Source: Rhizobiales bacterium Ga0077524 (lineage in GTDB: Bacteria > Pseudomonadota > Alphaproteobacteria > Rhizobiales > Hyphomicrobiaceae). From it: 55,176 bases of DNA. The translations under genes and the position numbers were made by a program. Of the stretch, positions 1 through 9,207 are shown in pieces; the stretch's first letter is position 1, and every line of letters starts with the position of its first letter. The DNA lies in contig LNDR01000408.1 of assembly GCA_001464755.1 (NCBI GenBank), positions 1 through 55,176 of the forward strand, in the 5' to 3' direction. The notes below the pieces were generated by a model. It did not search any database, was not told the DNA's origin, and was given only the letters and a program-made list of their open reading frames with translations.

Positions 1-1141
1 GCCTCGGGTCGGCATTGCCAGGCGCCACAGGTGATGCCGGTCGTCTTGTCGAGAACGCCGATCTGCCCGTTCGGATAGCTGGCTGGCGCGAACGAGAGCT
101 GGACGTCCGGCCGCTTCATCTCGGCTTCCGAGCGCCAGAAGGCGATGCCGTTTCCGGCCGAGTAGGTCAGGATGCCGTCGCCCAGAAGCGCCCATCGCGC
201 GACGTTCATGGCGAGGCGCCAGCCCCGGCTTTCCTCGTTCACGGTCGTCCGCTTGGTGATCGAACGCACCACGCGGGCCACGTAGTGGTCGTGGAAATTG
301 TAGCCGACGCCGGGCAGCGCGGTGCGCACCGTGACGCCGATCGACTTCAGGTGCTCCGGATTGCCGACACCCGACAGCTGCAAAAGCTGCGGGCTGTTGA
401 TCGAACCAGCGCAGATGATCGTCTCGCGCTTGGCGGTGATCGGCACCGGCTCGCCCTCGCCCCTGCCGCGCCGTAGTTGAGCTGCGTGACCAGCACGCCC
501 GTCTCGACCTTGAGATTTTTTCGCTTCATGGCCGGGTGCAGAAACGCCCGCGCCGTCGACATCCGCCAGCGGCCGGCGCGCGTCTGCTGCACGTAGCCGA
601 TGCCTTCCTGTGCGGCGCCGTTGTAATCGGGGTTGTACTTGAAGCCGAGTTCCTTGCCGGCCTCGACGAACTCGTGCGTCAGTGGGTGGTGGCTGCGGTA
701 GTCCTCGACGACGAGGGGACCGGATTTGCCGCGGTAGGCGGGATCACCGGGGAGATAGGTCTCGGACTTCTTGAAGTAGGGCAGCACCTCCTCGTAGGAC
801 CATCCGCGCGCACCCATGGCCGCCCAGTCGTCGTAGTCCTCGCGCTGGCCGCGCACCTGCATGACACCGTTGATCGACGACGATCCACCGAGCACACGCC
901 CCCGCGGATAAAGGATGCGCCGCTCCTTCGTCTGCTTCTCGGGCTCGGTGTAATAGACCCAGTTCACCGCCGGGTTATCCAGGAGCTTGAAGAAGCCGGC
1001 GGGAAAATGGATGTACGGGTTCTTGTAGTCGGTCGGCCCCGCCTCCAGAACGCACACCGTATAGCGGCCATTATCCGTCAACCGATGCGCCAGCACCGAC
1101 CCCGCCGACCCCGAGCCGACGATCACGTAGTCGAATTCCAT
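1..1141 (-). CDS. GMC-family oxidoreductase (choline dehydrogenase-like), partial and frameshifted
   Basis: FAD-dependent glucose-methanol-choline family alcohol dehydrogenase or oxidase. The N-terminus has the ADP-binding motif GSGSAG at residues 9-14 and the family stretches 'GRVLGGSSSINGV' and 'DYDDWA'. A GGAGGGG ribosome site lies just before the ATG at 1141. Near codon 225 the frame is lost in the G/C-rich run at 459-470. Shifting by one base restores a clear continuation to the window edge, including the second GMC signature 'GSINSPQLLQLSGVG' and 'GVGYNFHDHY'. One base is therefore missing, either as a real mutation or as a sequencing error. The C-terminus with the catalytic His-His/Asn pair lies outside the window. 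The family is certain; the substrate cannot be told. Confidence 0.85.
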
Positions 1142-1393
1142 TAGCCCCTCCGTCGATGCCCCCGTCGCAAACGACCCGGGCAATGTTCGGTCTCGGATTG
1201 CGCCGCAAAACTGACCGTATCCCGATAGCGCGGCGACGTCAGCATCGCCAAACCGGGCGCTCCTCTGTCAAGGCCCTGGCGCAAGGATAAGTCGGTATGA
1301 GCAGGCCAAATGAAGCAAGAGGCACAGTCGGCTTTCCTCGGTGATCGAACCGTGGTCTCCTTCGTCGTGTCTTCGGTGGACAGAGTGGCGCAG

Positions 1394-4132
1394 ATGTTCG
1401 AACTCCTGGCCTTGGCTCTTGCCATAACGGCTCTCTGGAAAACGAGGGCCGGGGCCAAGCAGCTCCAAGACCTCGCACGCCGCCTCGAACGTACCGAGGC
1501 GACCATCGCAGGCTTGGCCCGGCGTTCCGAGAACGAAGCCGCATCGCCTGAGGCGCCCCCGGAATCCGTCGCCGGGACGCCTACTCCAGAGGCGATCCCC
1601 GATAAGCTGCAGGCACCTGCCGCCGCGGAGCCGCAGCCCCCCTCGTCTGTCCCGCCGATTGCCTTGCCGCCTCCAGCCCAGTCCCCCGGCTGGCGCAGTC
1701 ACCGGCCGAGCGCCGCCGAACCGGGCTGGAGCATCGAGCAAGAACTCGGGGCGCGTTGGCCCGTCTGGATCGGCGGCCTGGCACTCGCACTCGGTGGCAT
1801 CTTCCTCGTCCGCTTTGCCCTCGACGAGGGCTGGTTTGGGCCGGCTGCCCGCGTCGCCTTGGGCGCGCTGCTGGCGGCCACGTTGCTGGCCGCCAGCGAA
1901 TGGTTCCGGCGGGCGGAGCGACGCGCGCTGATCGCTGCACTGCCCGAGGCCGATATCCCCGCGGTGCTGACGGCAGCAGGTACAGCCACCGCGTTCGGCA
2001 CAGCCTACGCAGCCCACGCACTCTACGGTTTCATCGGCCCGGCGGCTGCGTTTGTCCTGCTTGGTGCGATCGGCATTGCGACGATGCTGGCTGCCGCCTT
2101 GCATGGTCCGGCCCTTGCGGGGCTCGGCTTGGCTGGCTCATTCCTCACGCCATTGCTCGTCTCGTCGCAAAGCCCAAGGCCCTGGCCGCTCGTGATCTAT
2201 CTCGCCGTCGTGTCGGCCGCAGCCCTCCTGCTCGCTCGCTTGCGGCAATGGAAGTGGCTGGCAAGCCTCGTCGTGGCAGGCATCTTCGGTTGGGGCATCG
2301 TTATCGCGTTGCACGGCCACCCAGGGGACCTCGACTGGGCCTATGCGTCCTTGGTGCACGTTCTGGTCCAGCTGGCGCTTGTATCGCTTCTCGTCGCCAT
2401 CGAGCCGTCGCTCGGAACCGACGACGCCGCGGCGATACCGGAACCCTACTCCGTCCTCACGCTAGCCGTGGTTACCGCCCTGGCCCTCGTCGCCATCATG
2501 AGCTTGGACGCAAAGCCGTATGGCTGGGTCGCCCTCGCTGCTCTGATGGCGGGAGTTTTGTCCCTCACCGCCTACGTTGCCGCTCCCGCCGCCGCAGCTT
2601 CGGCCTATGCAGGCTCTCTGGTTCTGGCTCTAGCTCTATCCTGGCCAGGCCTGCGGGACCCGGAGGTGCTGTCACGAAACCTCTGGCCGGCCGTCGCCGC
2701 AGTGCTCCCGGTTCCGGAAGCGATCGAGAATTACCTTGTCGTTGCGATCGGCCTGGCGCTGGCCGTTGCGGCCGTCGCCGCTCTGAGACTATGGCGCGGA
2801 CCGTCGCTGCCCCTGGCCACGACGGCGATCTATGCCGCCGCGGCGACACTCGCGCCGCTTCTGGTCATCACAATAGCCTACCTCCGCGTGACACAATTCG
2901 ATCACTCGATACGCTTTGCCGGCATGGGACTGGTGCTCTCCCTGTTCTTTGCGAGCCTTTCGGCTTCGTTCCAGCGCCGCGAGAGTTCGGAAATCCTGGC
3001 TCACCGGATGACGACGGGGGCATTTGCGGCGGCATCTCTCGCTGCCTTCAGTTTCGCCTTGGTCACCAGCCTCGATCGCGGTTACTTGACCGTCGCCTTG
3101 GCGTTGTCCGCCCTCGGGACGGCGTTCGTCGCCGTTCGTCTCGACGTCCGGCCCCTGCGCCATGCCGTCTCGGTGCTGGCCCTCGTCGTGCTGGCCCGCG
3201 TCATTTGGGATCCTCGCATCATGGGGGCCGACGTCGGTCGTTTCCCGATCGTCAATTGGCTGCTGCTCGGCTACGGGGTTCCCGCAGTATCGTTCTGGGC
3301 GTCGGCCCGCCTGCTCTTGAGTGAAGGGCCGGTCCGTGCAGGGCGCATCGCGGACGCCGCGGCTCTGCTCTTTGCGGCTCTGCTTGGGTTCTACGAAATC
3401 CACCATTGGCTCAATGCTGGTGACATCACCGTCCTGCGCTCGACCCATGTCGAGCAGGGTCTTTTCGCGCTCCTCGCGATCGGTTTCGCCTACGTACTAC
3501 TGAGGTCGGACATGGCCGACGCGAACCCGGTCTACCGGTATGCGTCGCACGTGTTTGCTGCCGTGTCGGCTGTCGTTATCGTTTTGGGGCTCGGCATCTC
3601 TCATAACCCCTATCTGCGCATGGAGAGGATCGCCGGCCCGCCGGTGCTGAGTTCGCTGGCACTCGCATACCTCCTGCCAGCATTGGCGGCCGGTTGGCTC
3701 GCCCATGCGTCCCGCACGGCCCAGCCGGCTCGGCCGCATCAGTACGTGCTTGCAGCCTCGGCTCTCGCCATCCTTCTGCTTGTCGGCTACGTCACCCTCG
3801 AACTCAGGCATATGTTCCAGGGCGAGATCGTCCATTGGGCTCGCACGACGAGCGGAGCCGAGCAATGGAGCTATTCCGCGGCCTGGCTCTCCCTTGGCGT
3901 GCTTTTCCTGGCCTTCGGTATTTGGCGGAATGACCTCTCGCCGCGCCTCGCATCGGCAGCCCTGGTGATGTTGGCCATCGTCAAGGTTTTCTTCTTCGAC
4001 CTCTCGGAGCTGACCGGTTTCTGGAGGGCGCTCTCGTTCATCGTGCTCGGAGCAGTCCTTATCGGCATCGGCCTCGTCTACCAGAACCTGCTGCGCCGCA
4101 ACGCGGGTTCGCCGGTCGGCGGCGCAACTTGA
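1394..4132 (+). CDS. DUF2339 family multi-pass membrane protein
   Basis: A large, very hydrophobic protein of about 912 residues. It starts with one membrane helix (MFELLALALAITALW), followed by a short charged coiled region, a Pro/Ala-rich linker, and from about residue 140 more than 20 predicted membrane segments to the end. This is the DUF2339 layout (predicted membrane protein, function unknown); 'ELGARWPVWIGGLALALGG' is the family's typical entry into the membrane domain. I chose the ATG at 1394 because family members begin directly with the first helix. An upstream in-frame ATG at 1310 would add 28 residues of poor coding character. It stands alone between a divergent and a convergent gene. 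Role unknown, probably in the cell envelope. Confidence 0.85.
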   Translation: MFELLALALAITALWKTRAGAKQLQDLARRLERTEATIAGLARRSENEAASPEAPPESVAGTPTPEAIPDKLQAPAAAEPQPPSSVPPIALPPPAQSPGWRSHRPSAAEPGWSIEQELGARWPVWIGGLALALGGIFLVRFALDEGWFGPAARVALGALLAATLLAASEWFRRAERRALIAALPEADIPAVLTAAGTATAFGTAYAAHALYGFIGPAAAFVLLGAIGIATMLAAALHGPALAGLGLAGSFLTPLLVSSQSPRPWPLVIYLAVVSAAALLLARLRQWKWLASLVVAGIFGWGIVIALHGHPGDLDWAYASLVHVLVQLALVSLLVAIEPSLGTDDAAAIPEPYSVLTLAVVTALALVAIMSLDAKPYGWVALAALMAGVLSLTAYVAAPAAAASAYAGSLVLALALSWPGLRDPEVLSRNLWPAVAAVLPVPEAIENYLVVAIGLALAVAAVAALRLWRGPSLPLATTAIYAAAATLAPLLVITIAYLRVTQFDHSIRFAGMGLVLSLFFASLSASFQRRESSEILAHRMTTGAFAAASLAAFSFALVTSLDRGYLTVALALSALGTAFVAVRLDVRPLRHAVSVLALVVLARVIWDPRIMGADVGRFPIVNWLLLGYGVPAVSFWASARLLLSEGPVRAGRIADAAALLFAALLGFYEIHHWLNAGDITVLRSTHVEQGLFALLAIGFAYVLLRSDMADANPVYRYASHVFAAVSAVVIVLGLGISHNPYLRMERIAGPPVLSSLALAYLLPALAAGWLAHASRTAQPARPHQYVLAASALAILLLVGYVTLELRHMFQGEIVHWARTTSGAEQWSYSAAWLSLGVLFLAFGIWRNDLSPRLASAALVMLAIVKVFFFDLSELTGFWRALSFIVLGAVLIGIGLVYQNLLRRNAGSPVGGAT

Positions 4133-4137
4133 GGGAG

Positions 4138-4176
4138 CTGACCCCGTACGGCTGGCAGGCCGCCGCGCCGGGTCAG
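4138..4176. terminator. Weak hairpin between convergent genes
   Basis: Arms CTGACCC (4138-4144) and GGGTCAG (4170-4176) enclose a GC-rich loop with a small inner GGC/GCC pairing. It lies between the stop codons of the DUF2339 gene and the CaiB gene. There is no T-run, so termination is only a suggestion from position. Confidence 0.35.
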
Positions 4177-4201
4177 TCCCGTCACACGACCGCTCCTCCG
4201 C

Positions 4202-5395
4202 TCAAACGACGCCCTTTGCCTTTAGCGCTTTGATATCGGCCTCGCTGTAGCCGAGGCCCGTCAGCACCTCGGCCGTGTGCTCGCCGAGATCAGGCGTCGC
4301 GCCGAGCACCTCGGGTTGCGGGAACCGGCTCATGTTGATCGGCTGGCCGACGAGACGCATCTCGCCGAGCTTCTTGTGGCGGACCTTTCGCGCGATGCCG
4401 AGGTGCTTGACCTGCGGCTCCTCGAAGGTCTGCTGAATGTTATTGATCGGCCCGCACGGTACGCCGGCCTTGTTCAGTGCCGCGATCCAGTGGGCGCTGG
4501 TGTTGGTCTTGGTGCGCTCGGCCAGAAGCCCGTTCAGGACCTTGCGGTTCTTCGAGCGCGCGCCGCCCGACTTATAGTCAGGATGATCGATCAGCTCCGG
4601 CACGCCCAGCGCCTTGCAGCAGCGCTCATAGAGGTTGTCGCCCGACGCAGCGATGTTGATGTGGCCGTCCGATGTCTGGAAGACGCCCGTCGGAATGCCG
4701 GTCGGATGATCGTTTCCGGCCTGCGGCGGCACCTCGCCGGCGATCAGCCAGCGCGCTGCCTGGAAGTCGAGCATGAAGATCTGTGCCTCGATCAGCGAGG
4801 TGTGCACCCACTGCCCCTTGCCCGACCGCTCGCGCTCGTAGAGCGCCAGGATCATGGCCTGTGCCAACAATAGTCCCGAGGTGAGGTCGGCGATCGGGAT
4901 GCCGACGCGCACCGGACCCTGTCCGGGAATGCCGGTGATCGACATCAGCCCACCCATGCCCTGCGCGATCTGGTCGACACCGGGTCGTGTCGCATCCGGC
5001 CCAGACTGTCCGAAGCCCGAGATCGAGCCGTAGACGATGCGTGGATTGACCTTGGCGCAGTTCTCGTAGTCGACGTTGAGGCGCGTTTTCACGTCGGAGC
5101 GCATGTTCTCGACGACGACGTCGGCGTCCTTGACGAGCTTCATGAAGACCGCATGGCCTTCGGGGCTCTTCAGGTTGAGGGTTACCGAGCGCTTGTTGCG
5201 ATGCAGGTTCTGGAAGTCGAAGCCGTGCCGCTTGCCGCCCATTGCATCGACATCGCTGTCGGCCGGCGGCTCGATCTTGATCACCTGCGCGCCCCAGTCG
5301 GCGAGCTGTCGTACGGCGGTCGGACCGGCACGATGCGCGGTCAGATCCAGCACCTTGATGTGGGCGAGCGGCAGGGCGGAACGGGCGTCGGACAT
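4202..5395 (-). CDS. CaiB/BaiF family (class III) CoA-transferase
   Basis: A 397-residue class III CoA-transferase, which moves CoA between carboxylic acids through an aspartyl-CoA thioester. Visible family features are 'IKVLDLTAHRAGPTAVRQLADWGAQVIKIE' in segments at the N-terminus, 'NKRSVTLNLKSPEG', 'DVVVENMR', and the catalytic Asp in 'GIPIADLTSG'. The start at 5395 has GAGGAG nine bases upstream; an earlier in-frame ATG at 5443 lacks this. It lies downstream of, and in the same direction as, the acyl-CoA dehydrogenase, with a gap of about 136 bases. That supports a shared role in activating and oxidising a carboxylic acid. The substrate is unknown. Confidence 0.9.
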   Translation of the reverse strand: MSDARSALPLAHIKVLDLTAHRAGPTAVRQLADWGAQVIKIEPPADSDVDAMGGKRHGFDFQNLHRNKRSVTLNLKSPEGHAVFMKLVKDADVVVENMRSDVKTRLNVDYENCAKVNPRIVYGSISGFGQSGPDATRPGVDQIAQGMGGLMSITGIPGQGPVRVGIPIADLTSGLLLAQAMILALYERERSGKGQWVHTSLIEAQIFMLDFQAARWLIAGEVPPQAGNDHPTGIPTGVFQTSDGHINIAASGDNLYERCCKALGVPELIDHPDYKSGGARSKNRKVLNGLLAERTKTNTSAHWIAALNKAGVPCGPINNIQQTFEEPQVKHLGIARKVRHKKLGEMRLVGQPINMSRFPQPEVLGATPDLGEHTAEVLTGLGYSEADIKALKAKGVV

Positions 5396-5531
5396 CGCAA
5401 GGGTCTCCTCGTCAGCCCCGGCGCGGCCGCGGGCGGAACCCAAGGTTAGGCAGCGATGCCCTGCGGATCAAGCGCAGCCCGTCCCGATGTCGCCGAGCGG
5501 GCCAAAACTTCCTAACGCCGGAGCCGGTGCC

Positions 5532-7337
5532 TCAGCCAAGCATCACATCGTCGATCGCGAGAGAGGCCGGAGCCTCGCCGACTATGCGGGCGGCAGCGGC
5601 ATCGGCGCGGGGAACGACGCGCGAAAAGACGTCCTGGCAGGTAAGGACGAGGCCCTCACGGCGAAGGCGCTCCGGCTCGCTTGCCGTGCCCTTGCCGGCA
5701 AGAGCGACGCGGGCCTGCTCGAGCCAGATCCAGGCGAAGGTTGCAGAGCCGACCAGTTCCATGACGTCGTGGGCACGGGCGAGGGCGGCGCGCGCTCCAA
5801 CCGTGCGGGTGGTCTCGGCCATGCGATCGAACGAGGTACGCATCGCGGTCCCCATTTCCACAAGCCGTTTCGCCATGGATTGCAGTCGCGTAACACCCGA
5901 CGCCGCGGAAGCGGTCTCCGCCAGTCGCGAAAGGAAGAGGTCGAGAGCACGACCTTCGGCCATCACAGCCTTTCTGCCGGCGAGATCGATGGACTGAATG
6001 CCGTTGGTGCCCTCGTGGATCGGATTGAGCCGGTTGTCGCGATAATGCTGCTCGAGGGGGAAGTCGCTCGTATAACCGGCGCCGCCGAGCACCTGCATGG
6101 CGTGATCGTTGGCGGCGAGGCATTCCTCGGATACCCAGGCCTTGAACACGGGCGTCAGGAAATCGAGCAGGAGGCCGGCATCGCGGCGGGCGGCTTCCCC
6201 CGGAGCGGCGGCCTTCAGATCGGCGAGCTTCGAGAGGTAGAGGGTCAGCGCGACGCCGCCCTCGGCCGCTGCCTTCTGCTGCAGCAACATGCGGCGCACG
6301 TCGGCGTGTGCGACGAGCGGCACCTGCGGGCTCGCCGGGTCCTTGGCGTCGGGATGACGGCCCTGACGGCGTTCGCGCGCGTACTCGAGCGAGATGCGAT
6401 AGCCGGCGCTGGCGTGTGCGACAGCCCCCATGGCAACGCCGATGCGGGCCTCGTTCATCATCGTGAACATGCAGGCGAGGCCCTGCCCCGGTGCCCCGAT
6501 GATCTCGCCAATGGTATCGCCGCCCTCGCCGACGTTGAGCACGGTGTTGACCGTGCCCCTCTGGCCCATCTTGTGATTGAGGCCCGCGAGCGCCACGTTG
6601 TTCCAAACGGAGGGACGGCCTTCACTATCGAGGCGCTTCCTCGGCACGATGAAGAGCGAGATGCCCCTCACTCCGGCTGGCGCTCCCTCGATGCGGGCGA
6701 GCATCAAGTGGACGATGTTGTCGCCCATATCGTGCTCGCCGCCCGAGATCCACATCTTGGTTCCGCGAATTGCGTAGCGGCCGTCAGGCAGCAAGCGGGC
6801 CGCGGTGGTGATGTCGCCGAGGGACGAGCCTGCGTGAGGTTCGGAGAGCGCCATCGTGCCGTGAAAACGACCCTCGAGCATCGGCGCCATGTAACGCGCC
6901 TTCTGCTCGGGCGTACCGTGATGGGCGAGGAGCTCGGCGGCGCTGGCGGTGAGCATGGCGTAGTTGGCGATAGAGATGTTGGCGGCCTGGAACTGCAGGA
7001 AAGCGGCATTGGCGACGGCGCGCGGCAAGCCGAGCCCGCCGTCGGCAGCACGCGCGGACATTCCCGAGAAACCGGCGTCGCGAAAGGCTGTAAGCGATTG
7101 CTCGATCTCGGCGGGCAGGACGACGCGACCGTTTTCGATACCCGGCTCGTGATCGTCCAGGAGACGGTAGCTCGGCAAGAACACATCCTCGGCGAGCTTC
7201 GTCGCCGTCTCGATCATGGCGCCCGCACCGGCGCGGTCGTGATCGGCGAAGGCCGGGAGGCCGAACAGCGCTTCGGCGTCGAGCATGTCCCACAGCACGA
7301 AGCCCAGATGCCACGGGTCGATGAGGGGGGTGGGCAA
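5532..7337 (-). CDS. Acyl-CoA dehydrogenase with C-terminal extension (DmdC/FadE-like)
   Basis: A 601-residue FAD enzyme that oxidises an acyl-CoA to the 2-enoyl-CoA. It is longer than the classic 380-residue family. It has an N-terminal helical part, the middle-domain stretches 'GTMALSEPHAGSSLGD' and 'GTKMWISGGEHD', and the catalytic Glu (about residue 442) in 'NPIHEGTNGIQSID', then an extra C-terminal helical domain as in DmdC-type (3-methylmercaptopropionyl-CoA) dehydrogenases. The start is a TTG at 7337 with a GGAG ribosome site. Upstream of the CaiB-type gene and probably linked to it. DmdC function is not claimed: the same architecture serves many acyl-CoAs. Confidence 0.92.
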   Translation of the reverse strand: MPTPLIDPWHLGFVLWDMLDAEALFGLPAFADHDRAGAGAMIETATKLAEDVFLPSYRLLDDHEPGIENGRVVLPAEIEQSLTAFRDAGFSGMSARAADGGLGLPRAVANAAFLQFQAANISIANYAMLTASAAELLAHHGTPEQKARYMAPMLEGRFHGTMALSEPHAGSSLGDITTAARLLPDGRYAIRGTKMWISGGEHDMGDNIVHLMLARIEGAPAGVRGISLFIVPRKRLDSEGRPSVWNNVALAGLNHKMGQRGTVNTVLNVGEGGDTIGEIIGAPGQGLACMFTMMNEARIGVAMGAVAHASAGYRISLEYARERRQGRHPDAKDPASPQVPLVAHADVRRMLLQQKAAAEGGVALTLYLSKLADLKAAAPGEAARRDAGLLLDFLTPVFKAWVSEECLAANDHAMQVLGGAGYTSDFPLEQHYRDNRLNPIHEGTNGIQSIDLAGRKAVMAEGRALDLFLSRLAETASAASGVTRLQSMAKRLVEMGTAMRTSFDRMAETTRTVGARAALARAHDVMELVGSATFAWIWLEQARVALAGKGTASEPERLRREGLVLTCQDVFSRVVPRADAAAARIVGEAPASLAIDDVMLG

Positions 7338-7344
7338 GGCTCGT

Positions 7345-7348
7345 CTCC
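7345..7348 (-). promoter_or_regulatory. Ribosome binding site supporting a TTG start
   Basis: GGAG on the minus strand, seven bases before the TTG at 7337. It supports this non-ATG start for the acyl-CoA dehydrogenase, whose family homology begins almost at once. Confidence 0.55.
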
Positions 7349-7546
7349 GTTTCAGCCGGCGATGGCAGTCGAGCGCGGAAGCTTAGGCGGCTGCAACCGA
7401 ACTCGTCACGCTCTTGTCGTGCGGGAACTCGGCACGGCTCTGCCGGGGTAGAATATCTGTTATCATCCGAAACAATTGATCCTAGAGTGAAAAACCGTCA
7501 GTGTTAGCCGCGACGCGCCTGCATGGCGCCGCCAAAGGAGACAGAC

Positions 7547-7930
7547 ATGAGTATTTTCGGTCGCATCTCAGAAGCGATCTTCGGAGGTCCCGCAAAGGCC
7601 GCCGCGGCGACAGCAACTCCGGGCGCGGCGCCTGCCGCAGTTCCTGGATCGACGCCCGGCACACCGATGTCGTCGGTGGATGTCGCGGGCGTGCTCGACA
7701 AGCTCGAGGAGGACCACGACGAGGATCTCGAGTGGCGTAAGTCGATCGTCGACCTGATGAAGCTGCTCAAACTCGACAGCAGCCTAAAGGCGCGGAAAGA
7801 GCTGGCAACCGAGCTCAAATACACCGGCGACATGGGCGACTCGGCCACGATGAACGTGTGGCTGCACAAGCAGGTGATGACCAAGCTCGCCCAGAACGGT
7901 GGCGTGGTGCCGGCCGAACTGCGGGACTGA
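7547..7930 (+). CDS. DUF3597 domain-containing protein
   Basis: A small soluble protein of 127 residues. It begins 'MSIFGRISEAIFG', has an Ala/Pro/Thr-rich linker at about 15-45, then a conserved helical C-terminal half ('DVAGVLDKLEEDHDEDLEW', 'SIVDLMKLLKLDSSL', 'ARKELATELKY', 'MNVWLHKQVMTKLAQNGG'). This matches DUF3597, a family common in proteobacteria with unknown function. The ATG at 7547 follows AAAGGAGA at a good distance; the earlier in-frame ATG at 7523 does not. It is monocistronic and divergent from the acyl-CoA dehydrogenase. Confidence 0.88.
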   Translation: MSIFGRISEAIFGGPAKAAAATATPGAAPAAVPGSTPGTPMSSVDVAGVLDKLEEDHDEDLEWRKSIVDLMKLLKLDSSLKARKELATELKYTGDMGDSATMNVWLHKQVMTKLAQNGGVVPAELRD

Positions 7931-8068
7931 TCCCGTCACTCTTCCATTTGGATTCGGGGGGCCGCCCTGGCTCTCTCCCAAATGGGAAGAGGACGCCCAA
8001 GCGTCTGCGGTGACGCGCTTTTTGCGTCACCAAAGGTCTCTGGCGGGCAAAACTCAGCTGCCAAAAAC

Positions 8069-8743
8069 TCAGTCGCGACAGACGATGTTTGCGAGATCGT
8101 CCCACATGCCGCGCGCGATGTGGCTGCCGACCGCCTTGTGGATGAGATAGATCGTGTCCTCCGCCTTGGGGAAGAACCGGCGAGCCCCGTCGCAGGTCTC
8201 GTAGCCGGAGACAGTCAGCGTCTTGATCGCCTCGGCGAGGATATCGGCCGTCTCCTCGAAGGAGATGTCATTGTCGGGCGCATGGTCACATTTGTGCGCA
8301 ACGAACAGCCAGTCGTGGATGATGTAGGCTGGCCCGTAGCCCCACGGGGAGAACCTGGCAACTCCGTGGAGCGCGAGCGGAATAGTCCCGCCATCGGTGT
8401 CCATCAGGCGCGGCTCGATCACGCGACCCTTCGCCGTCGTATAGCGGAACGGGCTCAACGGATTCTGGCGCAAGACGAACGTCGGCCGGTCGTTGGCAAA
8501 ATCGAAGCCATTCCACTCGACGATAGGGCGCCCAGAGAACGCGCCCGCGCCGAGGCGGTCATAAAGTGCGTCACCGAAGTAACCTGTCGCAATGCTCTGC
8601 GGGCGCATCTCGTTCGTGGTTGCAACGCCCGGCCGATCAGACCGCGCCTCGTCGCTCCGAATCTCAGCTTGCACCGCGCTCGCAAGCTCGGGCGAGAACA
8701 TCTGGTTGGCAAGCTCGGCAAGGCCTTCCCGTGTGCGCGCCAT
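8069..8743 (-). CDS. DUF1353 family protein
   Basis: A 224-residue protein carrying the DUF1353 pattern 'DGGTIPLALHGVARFSP' then 'YGPAYIIHDWLF' (roughly residues 115-150). This fold is found mostly in phages and prophages, where its role is unknown, and also in bacterial genomes. No phage structural or integration genes are nearby, so it is either a domesticated phage gene or a chromosomal family member. It follows the S4-domain gene by 31 bases in the same direction and may be the last gene of the tyrS transcription unit. Confidence 0.75.
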   Translation of the reverse strand: MARTREGLAELANQMFSPELASAVQAEIRSDEARSDRPGVATTNEMRPQSIATGYFGDALYDRLGAGAFSGRPIVEWNGFDFANDRPTFVLRQNPLSPFRYTTAKGRVIEPRLMDTDGGTIPLALHGVARFSPWGYGPAYIIHDWLFVAHKCDHAPDNDISFEETADILAEAIKTLTVSGYETCDGARRFFPKAEDTIYLIHKAVGSHIARGMWDDLANIVCRD

Positions 8744-8774
8744 GATAGCCTCTCACTGTCACCTGAACGCGATC

Positions 8775-9197
8775 TCACACCGGCCGCAAAATAACGTAGC
8801 GATCGCCGCCGAGGCCGAGCTTGATGGTGCCATCGGCCGAGACGTCGGAGAGGCGGAGCTTGGCTTTGTCGCTGAGCACGGGCGCGTCGTTGACGCGCAC
8901 GCCATCGTCGCGGAACAGGCGGCGGGCCTCGGGATGAGACCGGGCGAGGCCGGACGAGATGAGGGCCGCCAGCACGCTGACCTCGTTCATGAGATCGGAC
9001 CGGGGAATTTCCACGACCTCAGGCTCGGCCGCGATTTCTGGCCCTCCCGAGATCTCGTCGACAGATGCGGCACGCTCTTCGGTTTGCTCCCGCGCAACCC
9101 GCTCCTTGGCCGCCCGCCGACGCGCGGCCCGCTCGCGGGCGACCCGCTCCCCGAAGCTGCCGAGCACGGTGGCGCCCTTTTTCGTTGGCTTGCCCAC
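8775..9197 (-). CDS. Free-standing S4 domain protein, copy of the TyrRS C-terminus
   Basis: A 140-residue protein. Residues 1-60 are highly charged (Arg/Glu/Ala-rich, probably a helix). Residues 61-140 align without gaps, apart from one residue, to the last 80 residues of the tyrosyl-tRNA synthetase encoded 10 bases upstream. About half of the positions are identical by eye; both end in 'LRPV', and 'EARR', 'NDxPV' and 'DGxIKLxLG' are shared. The S4 fold binds structured RNA. The arrangement looks like a tandem partial duplication of tyrS that acquired a new N-terminus. It lacks any catalytic domain. It could bind tRNA or rRNA, or regulate tyrS; no function is established. Confidence 0.85.
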   Translation of the reverse strand: MGKPTKKGATVLGSFGERVARERAARRRAAKERVAREQTEERAASVDEISGGPEIAAEPEVVEIPRSDLMNEVSVLAALISSGLARSHPEARRLFRDDGVRVNDAPVLSDKAKLRLSDVSADGTIKLGLGGDRYVILRPV

Positions 9198-9207
9198 GAC
9201 AACTCCC

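Noticed and set aside
1756-3324. Second plus-strand frame inside the DUF2339 gene
   Set aside because: Arg-rich, without membrane helices or domains; overlaps a much better coding frame.
5076-7451. Long open frame on the plus strand over the CaiB and acyl-CoA dehydrogenase genes
   Set aside because: It is antisense to two clear enzymes, Arg-rich and without any family; a high-GC shadow frame.
7931-8068. Possible hairpin with CCATTTGG/CCAAATGG after the DUF3597 gene
   Set aside because: Arms are short, with a long GC-rich loop; not a convincing terminator.
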